Positions 34,474 to 43,475 of a stretch of DNA of 64,000 nt are shown in pieces (position 1 is the stretch's first letter; each line of letters starts with the position of its first letter). Made by a program: the position numbers and the translations under genes. The stretch comes from Arsenicicoccus cauae (GTDB lineage: Bacteria; Actinomycetota; Actinomycetes; Actinomycetales; Dermatophilaceae). Under the pieces are notes generated by a model that saw only the letters and a list, made by a program, of their open reading frames with translations, searched no databases and was not told where the DNA came from. The stretch is from contig NZ_WLVL01000040.1 of NCBI RefSeq assembly GCF_009707125.1, positions 1 to 64,000 of the forward strand, written 5' to 3'.

Positions 34474-35451
34474 TCAGCCCACCGCCAGCATCCGCTCGAC
34501 GGCAGCCCGAGCCCGGTCGGCCACCGCGGGGTCGATCGTCACCTCGTGGGTCAGGGTCTGCAGCGAGCGGCGGATCGCGGCCAGGGTGTTGCGCTTCATG
34601 TGCGGGCACAGGTTGCAGGGGCGCACGAAGTCCACGTCGGGGTGCGCCGCGGCGACGTTGTCGGACATGGAGCACTCGGTGATCAGGGCGACCCGCGCGG
34701 GGCGTTCGCGCGCCACGAAGCTCGTCATGTCGGCGGTGGACCCAGACAGGTCCGCCTCGTCCACGACCTCGGTCGGGCACTCGGGGTGGGCCATGACCAC
34801 CACCCCGGGGTGGTCCGCGCGGATCTGCCGTATGTCGTGCGGGGTGAAGCGCTCGTGCACCTCGCACGCGCCGGGGTGGGTGATGACCTCGACGCCGGTC
34901 TGGCGGGCGACGTTGCGGGCCAGGTGCTGGTCCGGGAGCATGATGACCCGGTCGGTGCCGAGGCTCTCGATCACCCGGGTCGCGTTGCCGGAGGTGCAGC
35001 AGATGTCGGACTCGGCCTTGACCGCCGCCGAGGTGTTGACATAGGTCACCACGGGGACGCCCGGGTGGGCGGCCCGCAGCGCCCGCACCTGGTCGGCGGT
35101 GATCGACTCGGCCAGCGAGCAGCCCGAGCGCAGGTCGGGGATCAGCACGGTGCGGGTGGGGTTGAGCAGCTTGGCCGTCTCGGCCATGAAGTGCACGCCC
35201 GCCAGGACGATGACCTCGGCGTCGACCTCCTGCGCCTCGCGTGCGAGGGCCAACGAGTCCCCGGTGATGTCGGCGACCCCGCCGTAGATCTCGGGGGTCA
35301 TGTAGTTGTGCGCGAGGACGACCGCGTCCCGCTCGGCCTTGAGCCGCCAGATCGCCTCCACGTCGGGCGTCATCAGCGCCCACTCGGCGGGCAGCACGTG
35401 ATGGCGGACCCGGTCGTAGAGCGCGGTGGTGTCGGGCAGGATCTGCGACAC
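34474..35451 (-). CDS. nadA: Quinolinate synthase
   Basis: NadA condenses iminoaspartate with dihydroxyacetone phosphate to quinolinate using a [4Fe-4S] cluster. The three cluster cysteines sit in RSGCSLAES, SDICCTSGNA and RPCNLCPHMKRN. VVLAHNYMTPEIYGGVADIT and VVMAHPECPTEVVDEADL are family hallmarks. GTG 35451 (VSQILPD) is taken as the start because AAGGGG precedes it; the frame is open further upstream but runs through the operator region. It is first gene of nadABC. Two TGCT-N7-AGCA sites lie just upstream. Confidence 0.96.
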   Translation of the reverse strand: MSQILPDTTALYDRVRHHVLPAEWALMTPDVEAIWRLKAERDAVVLAHNYMTPEIYGGVADITGDSLALAREAQEVDAEVIVLAGVHFMAETAKLLNPTRTVLIPDLRSGCSLAESITADQVRALRAAHPGVPVVTYVNTSAAVKAESDICCTSGNATRVIESLGTDRVIMLPDQHLARNVARQTGVEVITHPGACEVHERFTPHDIRQIRADHPGVVVMAHPECPTEVVDEADLSGSTADMTSFVARERPARVALITECSMSDNVAAAHPDVDFVRPCNLCPHMKRNTLAAIRRSLQTLTHEVTIDPAVADRARAAVERMLAVG

Positions 35452-35463
35452 GATGACCCCTTG

Positions 35464-35501
35464 TGCTAGACGTGAGCAGAAGAAAATGCTGACGGTGAGC
35501 A
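35464..35501. promoter_or_regulatory. Two tandem operator-like sites upstream of nadA
   Basis: TGCTAGACGTGAGCA at 35464-35478 and TGCTGACGGTGAGCA at 35487-35501 share the form TGCT-N7-AGCA and the right half GTGAGCA. Their centres are 23 bp apart, close to two helical turns, and the nearer site lies 13 bp upstream of the nadA GTG. An NrtR-type regulator of NAD metabolism is encoded at 37084-38043, making it the obvious candidate ligand. Confidence 0.7.
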
Positions 35502-35622
35502 TAACGCATCCGGGGACAACCGAGTTGGCTGGCCACCCCCGGTGCGCGACCATGGAGCAGCGACCCCGTCGACGACGCTCCGGGGAGGCCCCCACCGCAC
35601 GTCATACGACCGGAGACCCCGC

Positions 35623-37071
35623 ATGCAGCCCCACGCCCCCGCCCAGGCGACACCCGCGCCCGACGTGGACCGCGCCCGCACCCGGACGATCCTCACCGTG
35701 CTCGTCCTCGCGACCTTCGTCGTGATCCTCAACGAGACGATCATGACCAACGCGATCCCGCGCCTCATGCGCGAGCTGGACGTCACCGCGTCCACCGCCC
35801 AGTGGCTGTCCACCGTCTTCATGCTGACCATGGCCGTGGTCATCCCCGTGTCCGGCTGGCTCATGGAGCGGCTCGCGACCCGGCGCACCTTCGGCCTCGC
35901 GATGACGCTGTTCTCGGTCGGCACGGCCGCCTGCCTGCTCGCCCCCACCTTCGGCGTGCTGGTCGGCGGCCGGGTCGTGCAGGCCTGCGGGACCGCGATC
36001 ATGATGCCGCTGCTCATGACGACGCTGATGACCCTCGTCCCCGCCCACGGGCGCGGCAGGGTCATGGGCAATGTCACCCTCGTGATCTCGGTGGCGCCCG
36101 CGATGGGGCCGGCGGTCTCGGGGCTGCTGCTGCAGCTCGGCTCGTGGCGGCTGATCTTTGCCGCGGTGCTGCCGATCGCCGTCGGCGCGCTGGTCGTCGG
36201 GCTCCGCGCCCTCGTGGACGTCGCCGAGCCCGGGCACAGCGACCTGGACCTGGTCAGCCTCGCGCTGTCCGCCGTCGGTTTCGGGGGTCTCGTCTACGGG
36301 CTCAGCGGCCTCGGCGAGGGTGCGTCCCCCGGCGCTGCGTCCTCGGGCCTGCCACCGTGGGGGTGCCTTCTCGTCGGGCTCGTCGCCATGGGCGCGTTCA
36401 CCTGGCGGCAGCTCGTCCTGCAGCGCCACGGGACCCCGCTGCTCGACCTGCGCACCCTGTCCCACCGCACCTTCACCATCGGCCTGGTCCTGATGGTCCT
36501 GTGCTTCATGGGGCTCATGGGCACCGTGATCCTGCTCCCCATCTATCTCCAGGAGGTGCGCGGGCTGTCCTCGCTCACCACCGGCCTGCTGATGATCCCC
36601 GGGGGACTGGCCATGGGGCTGCTCGGCCCGCAGGTGGGCAAGGCCTACGACCGGTATGGCGCTCCCCGCCTCGTCGTCCCCGGCGCTGCCGGCCTCGTCG
36701 CGGGGCTGGTCATGCTGGCGCTGCTCGCACCGGTCCTGGCGCCGTGGGGCGTGCTGGCGCTGCACGTCCTGATCAGCGTGTCGCTGGCGCTCGTCTTCAC
36801 CCCCGTGTTCACCGCCTCGCTCGGCGTGCTGCCGCCGCACCTGTACCCCCACGGCTCGGCGATCCTCGGGTCGCTGCAGCAGGTCGGGGCCGCGGCGGGC
36901 ACGGCCACGACGGTGGCCGTCATGACCTCCGTGACGGCGCGGGCGGCGGCCGGCGGCGCATCGGCGGCGGGCGCTCTGACGAGCGGGGTCCAGGGCGGCT
37001 TCGCGGTGGGAGCAGTGCTCGCCGTGCTGGCGCTCGGCGCCTCGACCCTGGTGCGCACCCCGCGGTCCTAG
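35623..37071 (+). CDS. MFS multidrug transporter, DHA2-type (14 TM)
   Basis: The 482-aa protein is a drug:proton antiporter of the 14-helix EmrB/QacA group: TFVVILNETIMTNAIPRLM (TM1), TAQWLSTVFMLTMAVVIPVS, GRVVQACGTAIMMPLLMTTL (motif C region), and EVRGLSSLTTGLLMIPGGLA. Start ATG 35623 follows GGAG. It is divergent from nadABC and convergent with nrtR. Substrate unknown, and no dedicated local drug regulator is seen. Confidence 0.92.
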   Translation: MQPHAPAQATPAPDVDRARTRTILTVLVLATFVVILNETIMTNAIPRLMRELDVTASTAQWLSTVFMLTMAVVIPVSGWLMERLATRRTFGLAMTLFSVGTAACLLAPTFGVLVGGRVVQACGTAIMMPLLMTTLMTLVPAHGRGRVMGNVTLVISVAPAMGPAVSGLLLQLGSWRLIFAAVLPIAVGALVVGLRALVDVAEPGHSDLDLVSLALSAVGFGGLVYGLSGLGEGASPGAASSGLPPWGCLLVGLVAMGAFTWRQLVLQRHGTPLLDLRTLSHRTFTIGLVLMVLCFMGLMGTVILLPIYLQEVRGLSSLTTGLLMIPGGLAMGLLGPQVGKAYDRYGAPRLVVPGAAGLVAGLVMLALLAPVLAPWGVLALHVLISVSLALVFTPVFTASLGVLPPHLYPHGSAILGSLQQVGAAAGTATTVAVMTSVTARAAAGGASAAGALTSGVQGGFAVGAVLAVLALGASTLVRTPRS

Positions 37072-37083
37072 GACCGCGTGGCG

Positions 37084-38043
37084 TCACCGGGTGCGCAGGG
37101 CCGGCAGCTTGGTGCCCGCCACCTGACGCTCGTCGAGCACGGAGCGGCGGAAGCGGTAGAGCCGCGCCGGGCGGCCGCCGGTGCCCGACGACACCGACCC
37201 CGTCTCCTCGACCAGGGCCTGCTGCTCCACGAGGCGGCGGAAGTTCTGCTTGTGCAGCGCCTGGCCCGCGAGCGCCTCGACGCACCCCTGCAGCTCACCG
37301 AGCGTGAACGCGGCCGGCATGAGCTCGAACACCACCGGGCGGTACTGGATCTTGGCGCGCAGCCGCGCGAGACCCGTCGCGAGGATGCGGCGGTGGTCGC
37401 CGATCATCGGCTCCCCGGGGACCAGGTCGTCGTCCGGCAGGCGCCAGGCCTCGCGGGCCTCGGGGACCAGACCGACCTCGTAGAGCAGCTCGTAGCGCTG
37501 CAGCGCCAGGTCGGGCAGCCACGCGTGCCCGCCGCGGCCGAAGGTCAGGTCGCAGCGGTGCCGCCGGGCCGTCCGGTCGGCGGGGGACCCGGCCGCGCCG
37601 ACCCAGTGCGTCAGCTGGGGGGCGATCACCTCGTCGACCAGACGGGTGCCGCCGCGCTGGTCCTCCCAGGGGAGCAGGGCATAGGCGTCGTGCCAGGCAG
37701 AGGCTCCCGGCTGGGCGGCCCGGGCCTGCTCCGGCGCGTCGTCCGTCGTCAGCCCGAGGTAGGAGATCGAGATCCGGCGGCCACGCGTGTCGTCCAGCCC
37801 GCGGTCGTGGTCGGCGAAGGTGTACAGCTGCTCGACATACCCGAGCTGTCGGCCCGTCTGCGAGGTGACCCAGGAGCGCAGGCCGGCCTGCAGGGACGGC
37901 TGGCCAGCCTCGAGGGGGCCGGCAGGGAGGGCCGGTATGCCGGGGGCGGGCGGGGGAGCCGTGAGGACGCGGGGACGCCCGGACAGGACCGCCACCACGA
38001 CGGCGACCAGCTCGACGGCGAGCGGCTCCTGCTCCTCAGGCAC
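37084..38043 (-). CDS. nrtR: NrtR-family (Nudix-related) transcriptional regulator
   Basis: The 319-aa product has an N-terminal Nudix-like domain (~20-200; [32 protein letters not shown]-like core). The canonical GX5EX7REUXEEXGU box is degenerate, as in NrtR proteins that sense ADP-ribose rather than hydrolyse it. The C-terminal winged helix (about 230-310: [50 protein letters not shown]) is the NrtR DNA-binding domain. GTG 38043 is chosen as start because it overlaps the upstream DUF3097 stop by eight bases. NrtR proteins repress NAD biosynthesis genes; nadABC is two loci away with matching sites upstream. Confidence 0.85.
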   Translation of the reverse strand: MPEEQEPLAVELVAVVVAVLSGRPRVLTAPPPAPGIPALPAGPLEAGQPSLQAGLRSWVTSQTGRQLGYVEQLYTFADHDRGLDDTRGRRISISYLGLTTDDAPEQARAAQPGASAWHDAYALLPWEDQRGGTRLVDEVIAPQLTHWVGAAGSPADRTARRHRCDLTFGRGGHAWLPDLALQRYELLYEVGLVPEAREAWRLPDDDLVPGEPMIGDHRRILATGLARLRAKIQYRPVVFELMPAAFTLGELQGCVEALAGQALHKQNFRRLVEQQALVEETGSVSSGTGGRPARLYRFRRSVLDERQVAGTKLPALRTR

Positions 38044-38941
38044 GCACAACCTCCTGCTGGTCATCCTCGAGGGGGACGGTGACGAAGTCGATCAGCTCCT
38101 CGACGCTTGCCAGCAGGGTCGGCTCCAGATCGGCGTACGTACGCACGGTACCGAGGATCTGCTTCCACGCGCGGGCGATGTCCGCCTGCGAGCGGTGCGG
38201 CCAGCCGAGGTGGGCGCAGATCCCGTGCTTCCACGAGGTGCCGCGGGGGATGACGGGCCACTGCTGCAGGCCGAGGCGCTCGGGACGCACCGACTGCCAC
38301 ACGTCGACGTACGGGTGGCCGAGGACCTTGACGAACCGCGAGTAGCCGGGGACCCGGCGCGCCTCCTCGACGATCCGGGCCTCCTTGGTGCCGGGCACGA
38401 GGTGGTCCACCAGCACGCCCATGCGGCGGTCACGGTCGGGGGCGAAGTCCTTGATCACCGCGGCCAGGTCGTCCACGCCGTCGAGCAGCTCCACGACCAC
38501 GCCCTCGATGCGCAGGTCGTCGCCCCAGACCTTCTCCACCAGCTCGGCGTCGTGGCGGCCCTCGACGAAGAGGCGCGACCCGGTGGCCACGCGGGCAGGG
38601 GCCCCGGCGACGGCGACCGACCCCGAGGCGGTGCGCGAGGCGGCCTGGCGGGCCTCGGCCAGCCGGGCGTCGCTCCCGCTCGTGTCCGGGACGAGGGTGA
38701 CCGGGCGGCCGTCGACCCAGAAGCCGGGGCCCAGCTCGAAGCCTCTTGTCCGCCCCTTGCGGTCCTCCAGGTGGACGACGTGGACGCCGCCGGCCTTCTC
38801 GACCCGGGCCACGGCGCCCACCCAGCCGGACTCGACGTCCTCGACGACCAGGCCGCGGGTGGCGGGGACCGCCTCCGAGCGCCCCCGGCGCGGGGCCTTC
38901 CAGTCGCCGGACAGGACGTCGGTTCCGTATCGGTCCACCAC
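38036..38941 (-). CDS. DUF3097 family protein
   Basis: This 301-aa actinobacterial protein belongs to the DUF3097 family. It begins [13 protein letters not shown], has a small beta-rich N-terminal domain (about 20-80) and then a C-terminal Toprim-like part ([44 protein letters not shown]). The [11 protein letters not shown] and DHLV elements suggest a metal-binding Toprim fold, so a nucleic-acid role is likely but untested. Two adjacent GTG codons (38941, 38938) are both possible, with GAGGAG just upstream. It shares the intergenic region holding the CIRCE element with hrcA and overlaps nrtR by eight bases. Confidence 0.92.
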   Translation of the reverse strand: MVDRYGTDVLSGDWKAPRRGRSEAVPATRGLVVEDVESGWVGAVARVEKAGGVHVVHLEDRKGRTRGFELGPGFWVDGRPVTLVPDTSGSDARLAEARQAASRTASGSVAVAGAPARVATGSRLFVEGRHDAELVEKVWGDDLRIEGVVVELLDGVDDLAAVIKDFAPDRDRRMGVLVDHLVPGTKEARIVEEARRVPGYSRFVKVLGHPYVDVWQSVRPERLGLQQWPVIPRGTSWKHGICAHLGWPHRSQADIARAWKQILGTVRTYADLEPTLLASVEELIDFVTVPLEDDQQEVVRA

Positions 38942-39026
38942 GGGGTCTCCTCGCTGCTGCGTCGCCGGACGGTGCTGAAGGCTAGCCGCAGGACCGGCGG
39001 AGTTCGTCGTGGCGCGCCACCCGGCG

Positions 39027-39058
39027 TAGAATTGGCACTCGGCATGCCTGAGTGCCAA
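39027..39058 (+). promoter_or_regulatory. CIRCE operator and -10 element of hrcA-dnaJ
   Basis: TTGGCACTC at 39032-39040, a 9-nt spacer and GAGTGCCAA at 39050-39058 form a perfect CIRCE-type inverted repeat, the HrcA binding site. TAGAAT at 39027-39032 fits a -10 box overlapping its left edge, so bound HrcA would block transcription start. Confidence 0.95.
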
Positions 39059-39082
39059 CCGCCGGAAGAGAGGAGGTCGACG

Positions 39083-40138
39083 ATGAGCGACGGACGCCGC
39101 CTGCAGGTCCTGCGAGCCATCGTGCAGGACTACGTCGCGACCTCCGAGCCCGTCGGGTCCAAGGCGCTGCTCGATCGCCACCAGCTGGGCGTGAGCGCGG
39201 CGACGGTCCGCAACGACATGGCCGCGCTCGAGGAGGAGGGCCTGATCTGCGCCCCGCACACGAGCGCCGGGCGCATCCCCACCGACGCGGGCTACCGGCT
39301 CTTCGTCGACCAGCTGTCCGAGGTCAAGCCCCTGTCGGCCCCCGAGCGTGCGGCCATCGCCGAGTTCCTCGCCGGGTCGGTCGACCTGGACGACATCGTG
39401 GACCGCACGGTGCGGCTGCTCGCCAGCCTCACCCACCAGGTCGCGGTCATGCAGTACCCCTCGCTCACCCGCTCGTCCGTCCGCCACATCGAGCTCGTGC
39501 CCATCGGCGGGCCGCGCCTCATGGTCGTGCTCATCGTCACGACCGGCCGGGTCGAGCAGCGGGTCGTCGACGTGGGCCGCGACCTGGGCGATGCCGACGG
39601 CGAGCGCCTGGCCTTCGACCTGCGCGGGCGCCTCAACGCGCTGGCCGCGGGTCGGCCGTTCACCGAGGTTGCGCGGGCGCTCGCCGGGCTGTCCGAGGGT
39701 TTTGCCGTGGCTGACCGCGAGGCGGTCGAGGCCGTCACCACGGCCCTGGCCGAGCTCGTCGTCGAGGAGCGCGAGGAGCGGGTCGTGATCGCCGGCACCA
39801 GCAACCTCGCGCGCCGCTCGGGCGACTTCCCAACGTCGCTGCGCCCCGTGCTCGAGGCCCTCGAGGAGCACGTCGTGCTGCTCAGCCTCATCGACGCCAT
39901 GCACGACGACCCCGCCCGCCCCGCCATGGACGCCTCCGACCTCGTCTCGGTGCGCATCGGCAGCGAGCTGTCCCACGCCGGCCTCGTGTCCACCTCGGTG
40001 GTCTCGACCGGCTATGGCGCCGGGCCGGACCTCGTGGCCGGGCTGGGGGTGCTCGGCCCGACGCGCATGGACTACCCCACGACGATGGCGGCCGTGCGGG
40101 CGGTCGCGGCATACGTCTCCCGGTCGCTCGGTGGCTAG
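39083..40138 (+). CDS. hrcA: Heat-inducible transcriptional repressor HrcA
   Basis: HrcA represses heat-shock genes by binding CIRCE. The 351-aa protein has an N-terminal winged helix ([57 protein letters not shown]), a central GAF-like domain, and the family's end [23 protein letters not shown] 39083 has AGGAGG upstream. It is autoregulated through the CIRCE at 39032-39058 and precedes dnaJ, the usual actinobacterial order. Confidence 0.97.
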   Translation: MSDGRRLQVLRAIVQDYVATSEPVGSKALLDRHQLGVSAATVRNDMAALEEEGLICAPHTSAGRIPTDAGYRLFVDQLSEVKPLSAPERAAIAEFLAGSVDLDDIVDRTVRLLASLTHQVAVMQYPSLTRSSVRHIELVPIGGPRLMVVLIVTTGRVEQRVVDVGRDLGDADGERLAFDLRGRLNALAAGRPFTEVARALAGLSEGFAVADREAVEAVTTALAELVVEEREERVVIAGTSNLARRSGDFPTSLRPVLEALEEHVVLLSLIDAMHDDPARPAMDASDLVSVRIGSELSHAGLVSTSVVSTGYGAGPDLVAGLGVLGPTRMDYPTTMAAVRAVAAYVSRSLGG

Positions 40139-40289
40139 CCACCGCCGGCCGGCGGTCAGCGACTCGACCGGCCCAGCCGACCCGACCGGCCCAGCCGACC
40201 CGACCGGCCCAGCCGACCCGACCGGCTCAGCCACCATCGTGACTACCGTGAACCAGGCCAACCACTCTGTCAGGCAAGGACTTTCGTGA
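40131..40289 (+). CDS. Possible 52-codon leader ORF linking hrcA and dnaJ
   Basis: An open frame runs from GTG 40131, overlapping the hrcA stop (GTGGCTAG), to TGA 40287-40289, overlapping the dnaJ start (GTGA). It bridges the whole 147-bp gap. Its middle encodes TGPADP repeats from four 18-bp tandem copies. Such end-to-end overlaps are typical of coupled translation, but no ribosome binding site, homology or codon evidence beyond the repeats supports it. It could equally be chance in GC-rich DNA. Confidence 0.3.
   Translation: MASHRRPAVSDSTGPADPTGPADPTGPADPTGSATIVTTVNQANHSVRQGLS
40163..40234 (+). repeat. Four tandem 18-bp repeats between hrcA and dnaJ
   Basis: Unit CCCGACCGGCCCAGCCGA occurs at 40163-40180 (one change), 40181-40198, 40199-40216 and 40217-40234 (last copy diverged at its end). 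This is a likely length-variable minisatellite in the transcript between hrcA and dnaJ. The 18-bp unit keeps reading frame. Confidence 0.9.
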
Positions 40290-41410
40290 ACGACTACTAC
40301 GCAGCCCTCGGGATCGACCGCAGCGCCGGCGCCGAAGAGATCAAGAAGGCCTACCGCAAGCTCGCCCGCAAGCTGCACCCGGACGTCAACCCCGGCCCGG
40401 AGGCCGAGGAGGAGTTCAAGCGGGTGTCGCAGGCCTATGACGTCCTCGGGGACCCGGCCAAGAAGCAGGCCTACGACATGGGCGCCGACCCCTATGCCAG
40501 CGCCGGGGCGGCGGGCTTCGGGCAGGGCTTCACGTTCAGCGACATCATGGACCAGTTCTTCGGCGCCGGCGCGGGGGCCGCGGGCGGTCGGGGCCCGCGC
40601 TCGCGCGTCCGCCGCGGCCAGGACGCCCTGGTGCGCGCCGACGTCGACCTGCGCACCGCGGTCTTCGGCGACACCCACGAGCTCACCCTCGACACGGCCG
40701 TGGAGTGCAGCACCTGCCACGGCGACGGGTGCCAGCCCGGCACCTCCCCCCAGACCTGCTCGGCCTGCCAGGGCCGCGGCGAGGTGCAGCAGGTCCAGCG
40801 CAGCTTCCTCGGCCAGATCATGACCTCCCGGCCCTGCGGCGTGTGCCAGGGCTACGGCACGGTGATCCCCAACCCCTGCTTCGAGTGCTCGGGGGAGGGC
40901 CGCGTGCGCACCCGCCGCTCCGTGTCCATCAAGGTCCCAGCCGGCGTCGACACCGGCACCCGCATCCAGCTGCGCGGCGAGGGCGAGGTCGGCCCCGGCG
41001 GCGGGCAGCCCGGCGACGTCTACGTCGAGGTGGTCGTGTCGCCCCACCCGACCTTCCAGCGCAACGGGGACGACCTGCACTGCACGCTCGACGTGCCGAT
41101 GACGGCGGCGGCCCTCGGCTCGACGATCACCCTGGACACCTTCGACGGCGCCGCCGACGTGCACGTGCGGCGCGGGACGCAGTCCGCCGACACGGTCACC
41201 CTCGACGACCTCGGTGTCACCCACCTGCGCGGCGGCGGTCGAGGCGACCTCGTCGTGCACCTCAACGTCACCACGCCGACCCGTCTCGACTCGCGCCAGG
41301 AGGAGCTGCTGCGCGAGCTGGCCGAGCTGCGTGGCGAGGAGAACCCCGACGGGCACGCCACCTCGCTCGACAAGGGGCTGCTCGGCAAGCTCCGCGACGC
41401 CTTCCGCTGA
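40286..41410 (+). CDS. dnaJ: Chaperone DnaJ (zinc-finger type, hrcA-linked)
   Basis: This 374-aa Hsp40 stimulates DnaK ATPase and binds unfolded proteins. J domain ~1-65 has the HPD motif in KLHPDVNPG. A Gly-rich region (70-105) contains FGQGFTFSDIMDQFFG. Four zinc-finger repeats follow: CSTCHGDG, CSACQGRG, CGVCQGYG and CFECSGEG. The C-terminal substrate domain has VPAGVDTGTRIQLRGEGEVG. GTG 40286 starts the protein. It is the HrcA-regulated copy; the grpE-dnaK locus copy is not in this window. rsmE follows after four bases. Confidence 0.96.
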   Translation: MNDYYAALGIDRSAGAEEIKKAYRKLARKLHPDVNPGPEAEEEFKRVSQAYDVLGDPAKKQAYDMGADPYASAGAAGFGQGFTFSDIMDQFFGAGAGAAGGRGPRSRVRRGQDALVRADVDLRTAVFGDTHELTLDTAVECSTCHGDGCQPGTSPQTCSACQGRGEVQQVQRSFLGQIMTSRPCGVCQGYGTVIPNPCFECSGEGRVRTRRSVSIKVPAGVDTGTRIQLRGEGEVGPGGGQPGDVYVEVVVSPHPTFQRNGDDLHCTLDVPMTAAALGSTITLDTFDGAADVHVRRGTQSADTVTLDDLGVTHLRGGGRGDLVVHLNVTTPTRLDSRQEELLRELAELRGEENPDGHATSLDKGLLGKLRDAFR

Positions 41411-41414
41411 GTCG

Positions 41415-42155
41415 ATGACGGCGCCGCTGTTCCTCCTGCCGCCCGGCTCGCTGGCCGGCGTCACCCCAGGGGCATCCGTGCTCGTGGACGGGCCCGAGGG
41501 CCGGCACGCCGCCGGGTCCTTGCGCCTGCAGCGCGGCGAGGCCGTGCTGCTGTCCGACGGCAGCGGCGCCGAGGTGGCCGGGTCGGTGTCCACGGTCGCA
41601 TCGGGGGAGATCACGGTGCGCGTCGAGACCGTATGCCGACCCGCCGCCCCCACGCCGCGCTTCGTGCTGGTGCAGGCGCTGGCCAAGGGCGACCGCGACG
41701 AGCAGGCGATCGAGTCGGCGACCGAGCTCGGCGTCGACGAGGTCGTCCCGTGGGGCGCCGCGCGGTCCATCGTGCAGTGGCGCGGCGACCGCGCGGCCAA
41801 GGCCCACCGCAAGTGGGAGCAGGTCGTGGCCGCCGCCGCCAAGCAGTCCCGCCGGCACCGCACGCCGTCGGTCGCCGAGCACGAGACGAGCCGGCAGCTC
41901 GCGGGGCGCCTGGCCTGCGCCTCGCTGGCGCTCGTGCTGCACGAGGACGCGACGACATCGGTCAACGACGTGGAGCTGCCCGGGTCCGGCGAGGTGGTGG
42001 TCGTGGTCGGCCCCGAGGGCGGGATCTCCGCCGAGGAGCTGGCGACATTCGAGGAGGCCGGGGCGCGCGCCATACGGCTGGGCCCGCACGTCCTGCGGTC
42101 CTCCAGCGCCGGACCGGCGGCCCTGGCCGTGCTCCTCGCCCGCACCCGCTGGTGA
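41415..42155 (+). CDS. rsmE: 16S rRNA (uracil1498-N3)-methyltransferase
   Basis: RsmE is a SPOUT-class enzyme methylating U1498 near the decoding centre. The 246-aa product has a PUA-like N-terminal domain (GPEGRHAAGSLRLQRGEAVL) and the SPOUT knot with QALAKGDRDEQAIESATELG, VVVVVGPEGGISAEEL and IRLGPHVLRSSSAGPAAL. ATG 41415 lies four bases after the dnaJ stop, so the two are co-transcribed. A tandem repeat element follows the stop. Confidence 0.96.
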   Translation: MTAPLFLLPPGSLAGVTPGASVLVDGPEGRHAAGSLRLQRGEAVLLSDGSGAEVAGSVSTVASGEITVRVETVCRPAAPTPRFVLVQALAKGDRDEQAIESATELGVDEVVPWGAARSIVQWRGDRAAKAHRKWEQVVAAAAKQSRRHRTPSVAEHETSRQLAGRLACASLALVLHEDATTSVNDVELPGSGEVVVVVGPEGGISAEELATFEEAGARAIRLGPHVLRSSSAGPAALAVLLARTRW

Positions 42156-42163
42156 CCTACCGG

Positions 42164-42275
42164 GGGTAAGGGCATCGACCGGCCATCGTCCGCCAGGCTG
42201 ATGATCCGGCCCCCGGTAGGGGCATCGACCGGGCTTCGTTCGCCAGGCTGATGATCCGGCCCCCGGTAGGGGCAA
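42164..42275. repeat. Dispersed palindromic repeat (family A), two tandem copies
   Basis: A 50-bp period is repeated: core segments 42170-42203 and 42220-42253 are near identical, and CGGTAGGGGC recurs at both junctions. The same 34-nt core occurs once more, on the minus strand, at 59514-59547, with two differences from the first copy. All copies are at 3' ends of genes and are partly self-complementary, like REP elements. Confidence 0.85.
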
Positions 42276-43349
42276 TCAGCGGACGGTGAAGGTGCGGGTG
42301 GCCCGGCCCAGGTCGCGCTGGCCATCCGCCGGGCTCGGCGCCCAGACCTGCAGCTGATAGCTGCCGGCACCAAGACGGCCGAGGTCGAGCCGCCAGGTGC
42401 CGCGCGTCGGGCAACCCACGGAGGCCGTGGTGTGGCCCGACCGCACGGCCTTGCCGGCGCGCGTGAGGGAGTAGGCCACCGTCCCCTCGAAGGCACACGC
42501 CTGGCCCGTGGCGACCACGGGCCCGGCCTTGAGCGCGGCCCCCGCCCCCGGCGAGTCGATCCAGACCGCGGCGAGCTCGCCGGTCTGGGCGACGCCGGAG
42601 GAGCGGGCATAGGTCTTGCTGGTGGGGAGCGGACCGAGCACGCGACCGTCGGGGGAGCGGAACCGCACGGGGAGGTTCTTGCCGGTCACGGCGGTCACCG
42701 TCCAGACGACGGAAGCCGTGCCGATCCGGGCCGTGGCGCCGTCGACGGCGCGGGTCGGACCGTCGAGGGTCACCTCGATCGTGCTCGCGCCCACGTGGAC
42801 GTCGGTGACGGTGCGCTCGCCCCACACGTTGAGGTAGCCGCGCGACCCGGCCTCGCGCATCGCGACGTTGGCCGCGGTCTCGGCGCGCTGGGCGGTCGAG
42901 CCCGGCCGGGGCGTCGGCACGAACTCACGGAAGAGGCGCAGCCGCGGCGTCGGCGCACCGCCGCCCTCGCGGACCTGGGTGCCGTCCAGCCCTAGGAAGT
43001 AGACGGGCAGAGCCGCCCCCGACACCGACGCGACGGTGCGTGCGGCGACGTCGGGTCCGGCGGGCGTCGCGGCGCCGGCCGTGGTGGCGTCCACGGGCGC
43101 GGGGGACCCGGACTGCTCCGCGGCGGGGCCGGTCGAGCCGGCGGAGCTGGTCGTGCCGGCGGGCGGTGTGGTGGGAGAGGTCGTCGCGCCGGCAGAGCCA
43201 TCGGTGGTGCCGCTCGTCGCGGCCGCGGGCGCGGTCGCCTGGGAGGTGGTGGTCTGCTGGGCGCACCCGGCGAGAGCGACGGCGGCCGAGGCGGCCACCG
43301 CCGCGGCACGCAGGACCTGGCGGGACGTGGCGCTGGTGCTGGTGGTCAC
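42276..43349 (-). CDS. Lipoprotein with GerMN and Gmad2 domains
   Basis: This 357-aa secreted lipoprotein has signal and lipobox VAASAAVALAGCAQQ. A Ser/Thr/Ala/Pro-rich linker (about 30-98) follows, then a GerMN domain (~105-215: LPVYFLGLDG, LFREFVPTPRPGST, AMREAGSRGYLNVWGE, TVTDVHV) and a Gmad2 immunoglobulin-like domain (about 255-355: AAVWIDSPGAGAALKAGPVV, GTWRLDLGRLGAGSYQLQVW). GTG 43349 follows AAGGAG. Cell-envelope role; in actinobacteria such lipoproteins often sit near envelope or signalling genes, but here it is single. Two Cys in Gmad2 may form a disulfide. Confidence 0.92.
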   Translation of the reverse strand: MTTSTSATSRQVLRAAAVAASAAVALAGCAQQTTTSQATAPAAATSGTTDGSAGATTSPTTPPAGTTSSAGSTGPAAEQSGSPAPVDATTAGAATPAGPDVAARTVASVSGAALPVYFLGLDGTQVREGGGAPTPRLRLFREFVPTPRPGSTAQRAETAANVAMREAGSRGYLNVWGERTVTDVHVGASTIEVTLDGPTRAVDGATARIGTASVVWTVTAVTGKNLPVRFRSPDGRVLGPLPTSKTYARSSGVAQTGELAAVWIDSPGAGAALKAGPVVATGQACAFEGTVAYSLTRAGKAVRSGHTTASVGCPTRGTWRLDLGRLGAGSYQLQVWAPSPADGQRDLGRATRTFTVR

Positions 43350-43475
43350 GTCGAGCTCCTTCGCTGACGACGACGGTGTGCGTCACAGTGTCTCCCACCC
43401 GAGGGCTCGTGGAGGCGCGCCCCGCCGACGAGATCTCGCCGGGCCAGGCTGGAGGCGCCTGGCTAGGCTGCACGC

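Noticed and set aside
40163-40234. Regular repeats considered as a CRISPR array
   Set aside because: The 18-bp units are directly tandem with no spacers, and no cas genes are near. The 16-bp and 12-bp repeats at 31451 and 63314 were rejected for the same reason.
38036-42610. Very long minus-strand open frame of about 1500 codons across hrcA, dnaJ and rsmE
   Set aside because: Only its last 301 codons are real (DUF3097). The rest is the antisense of well-identified plus-strand genes and stays open because GC-rich DNA has few stop codons.
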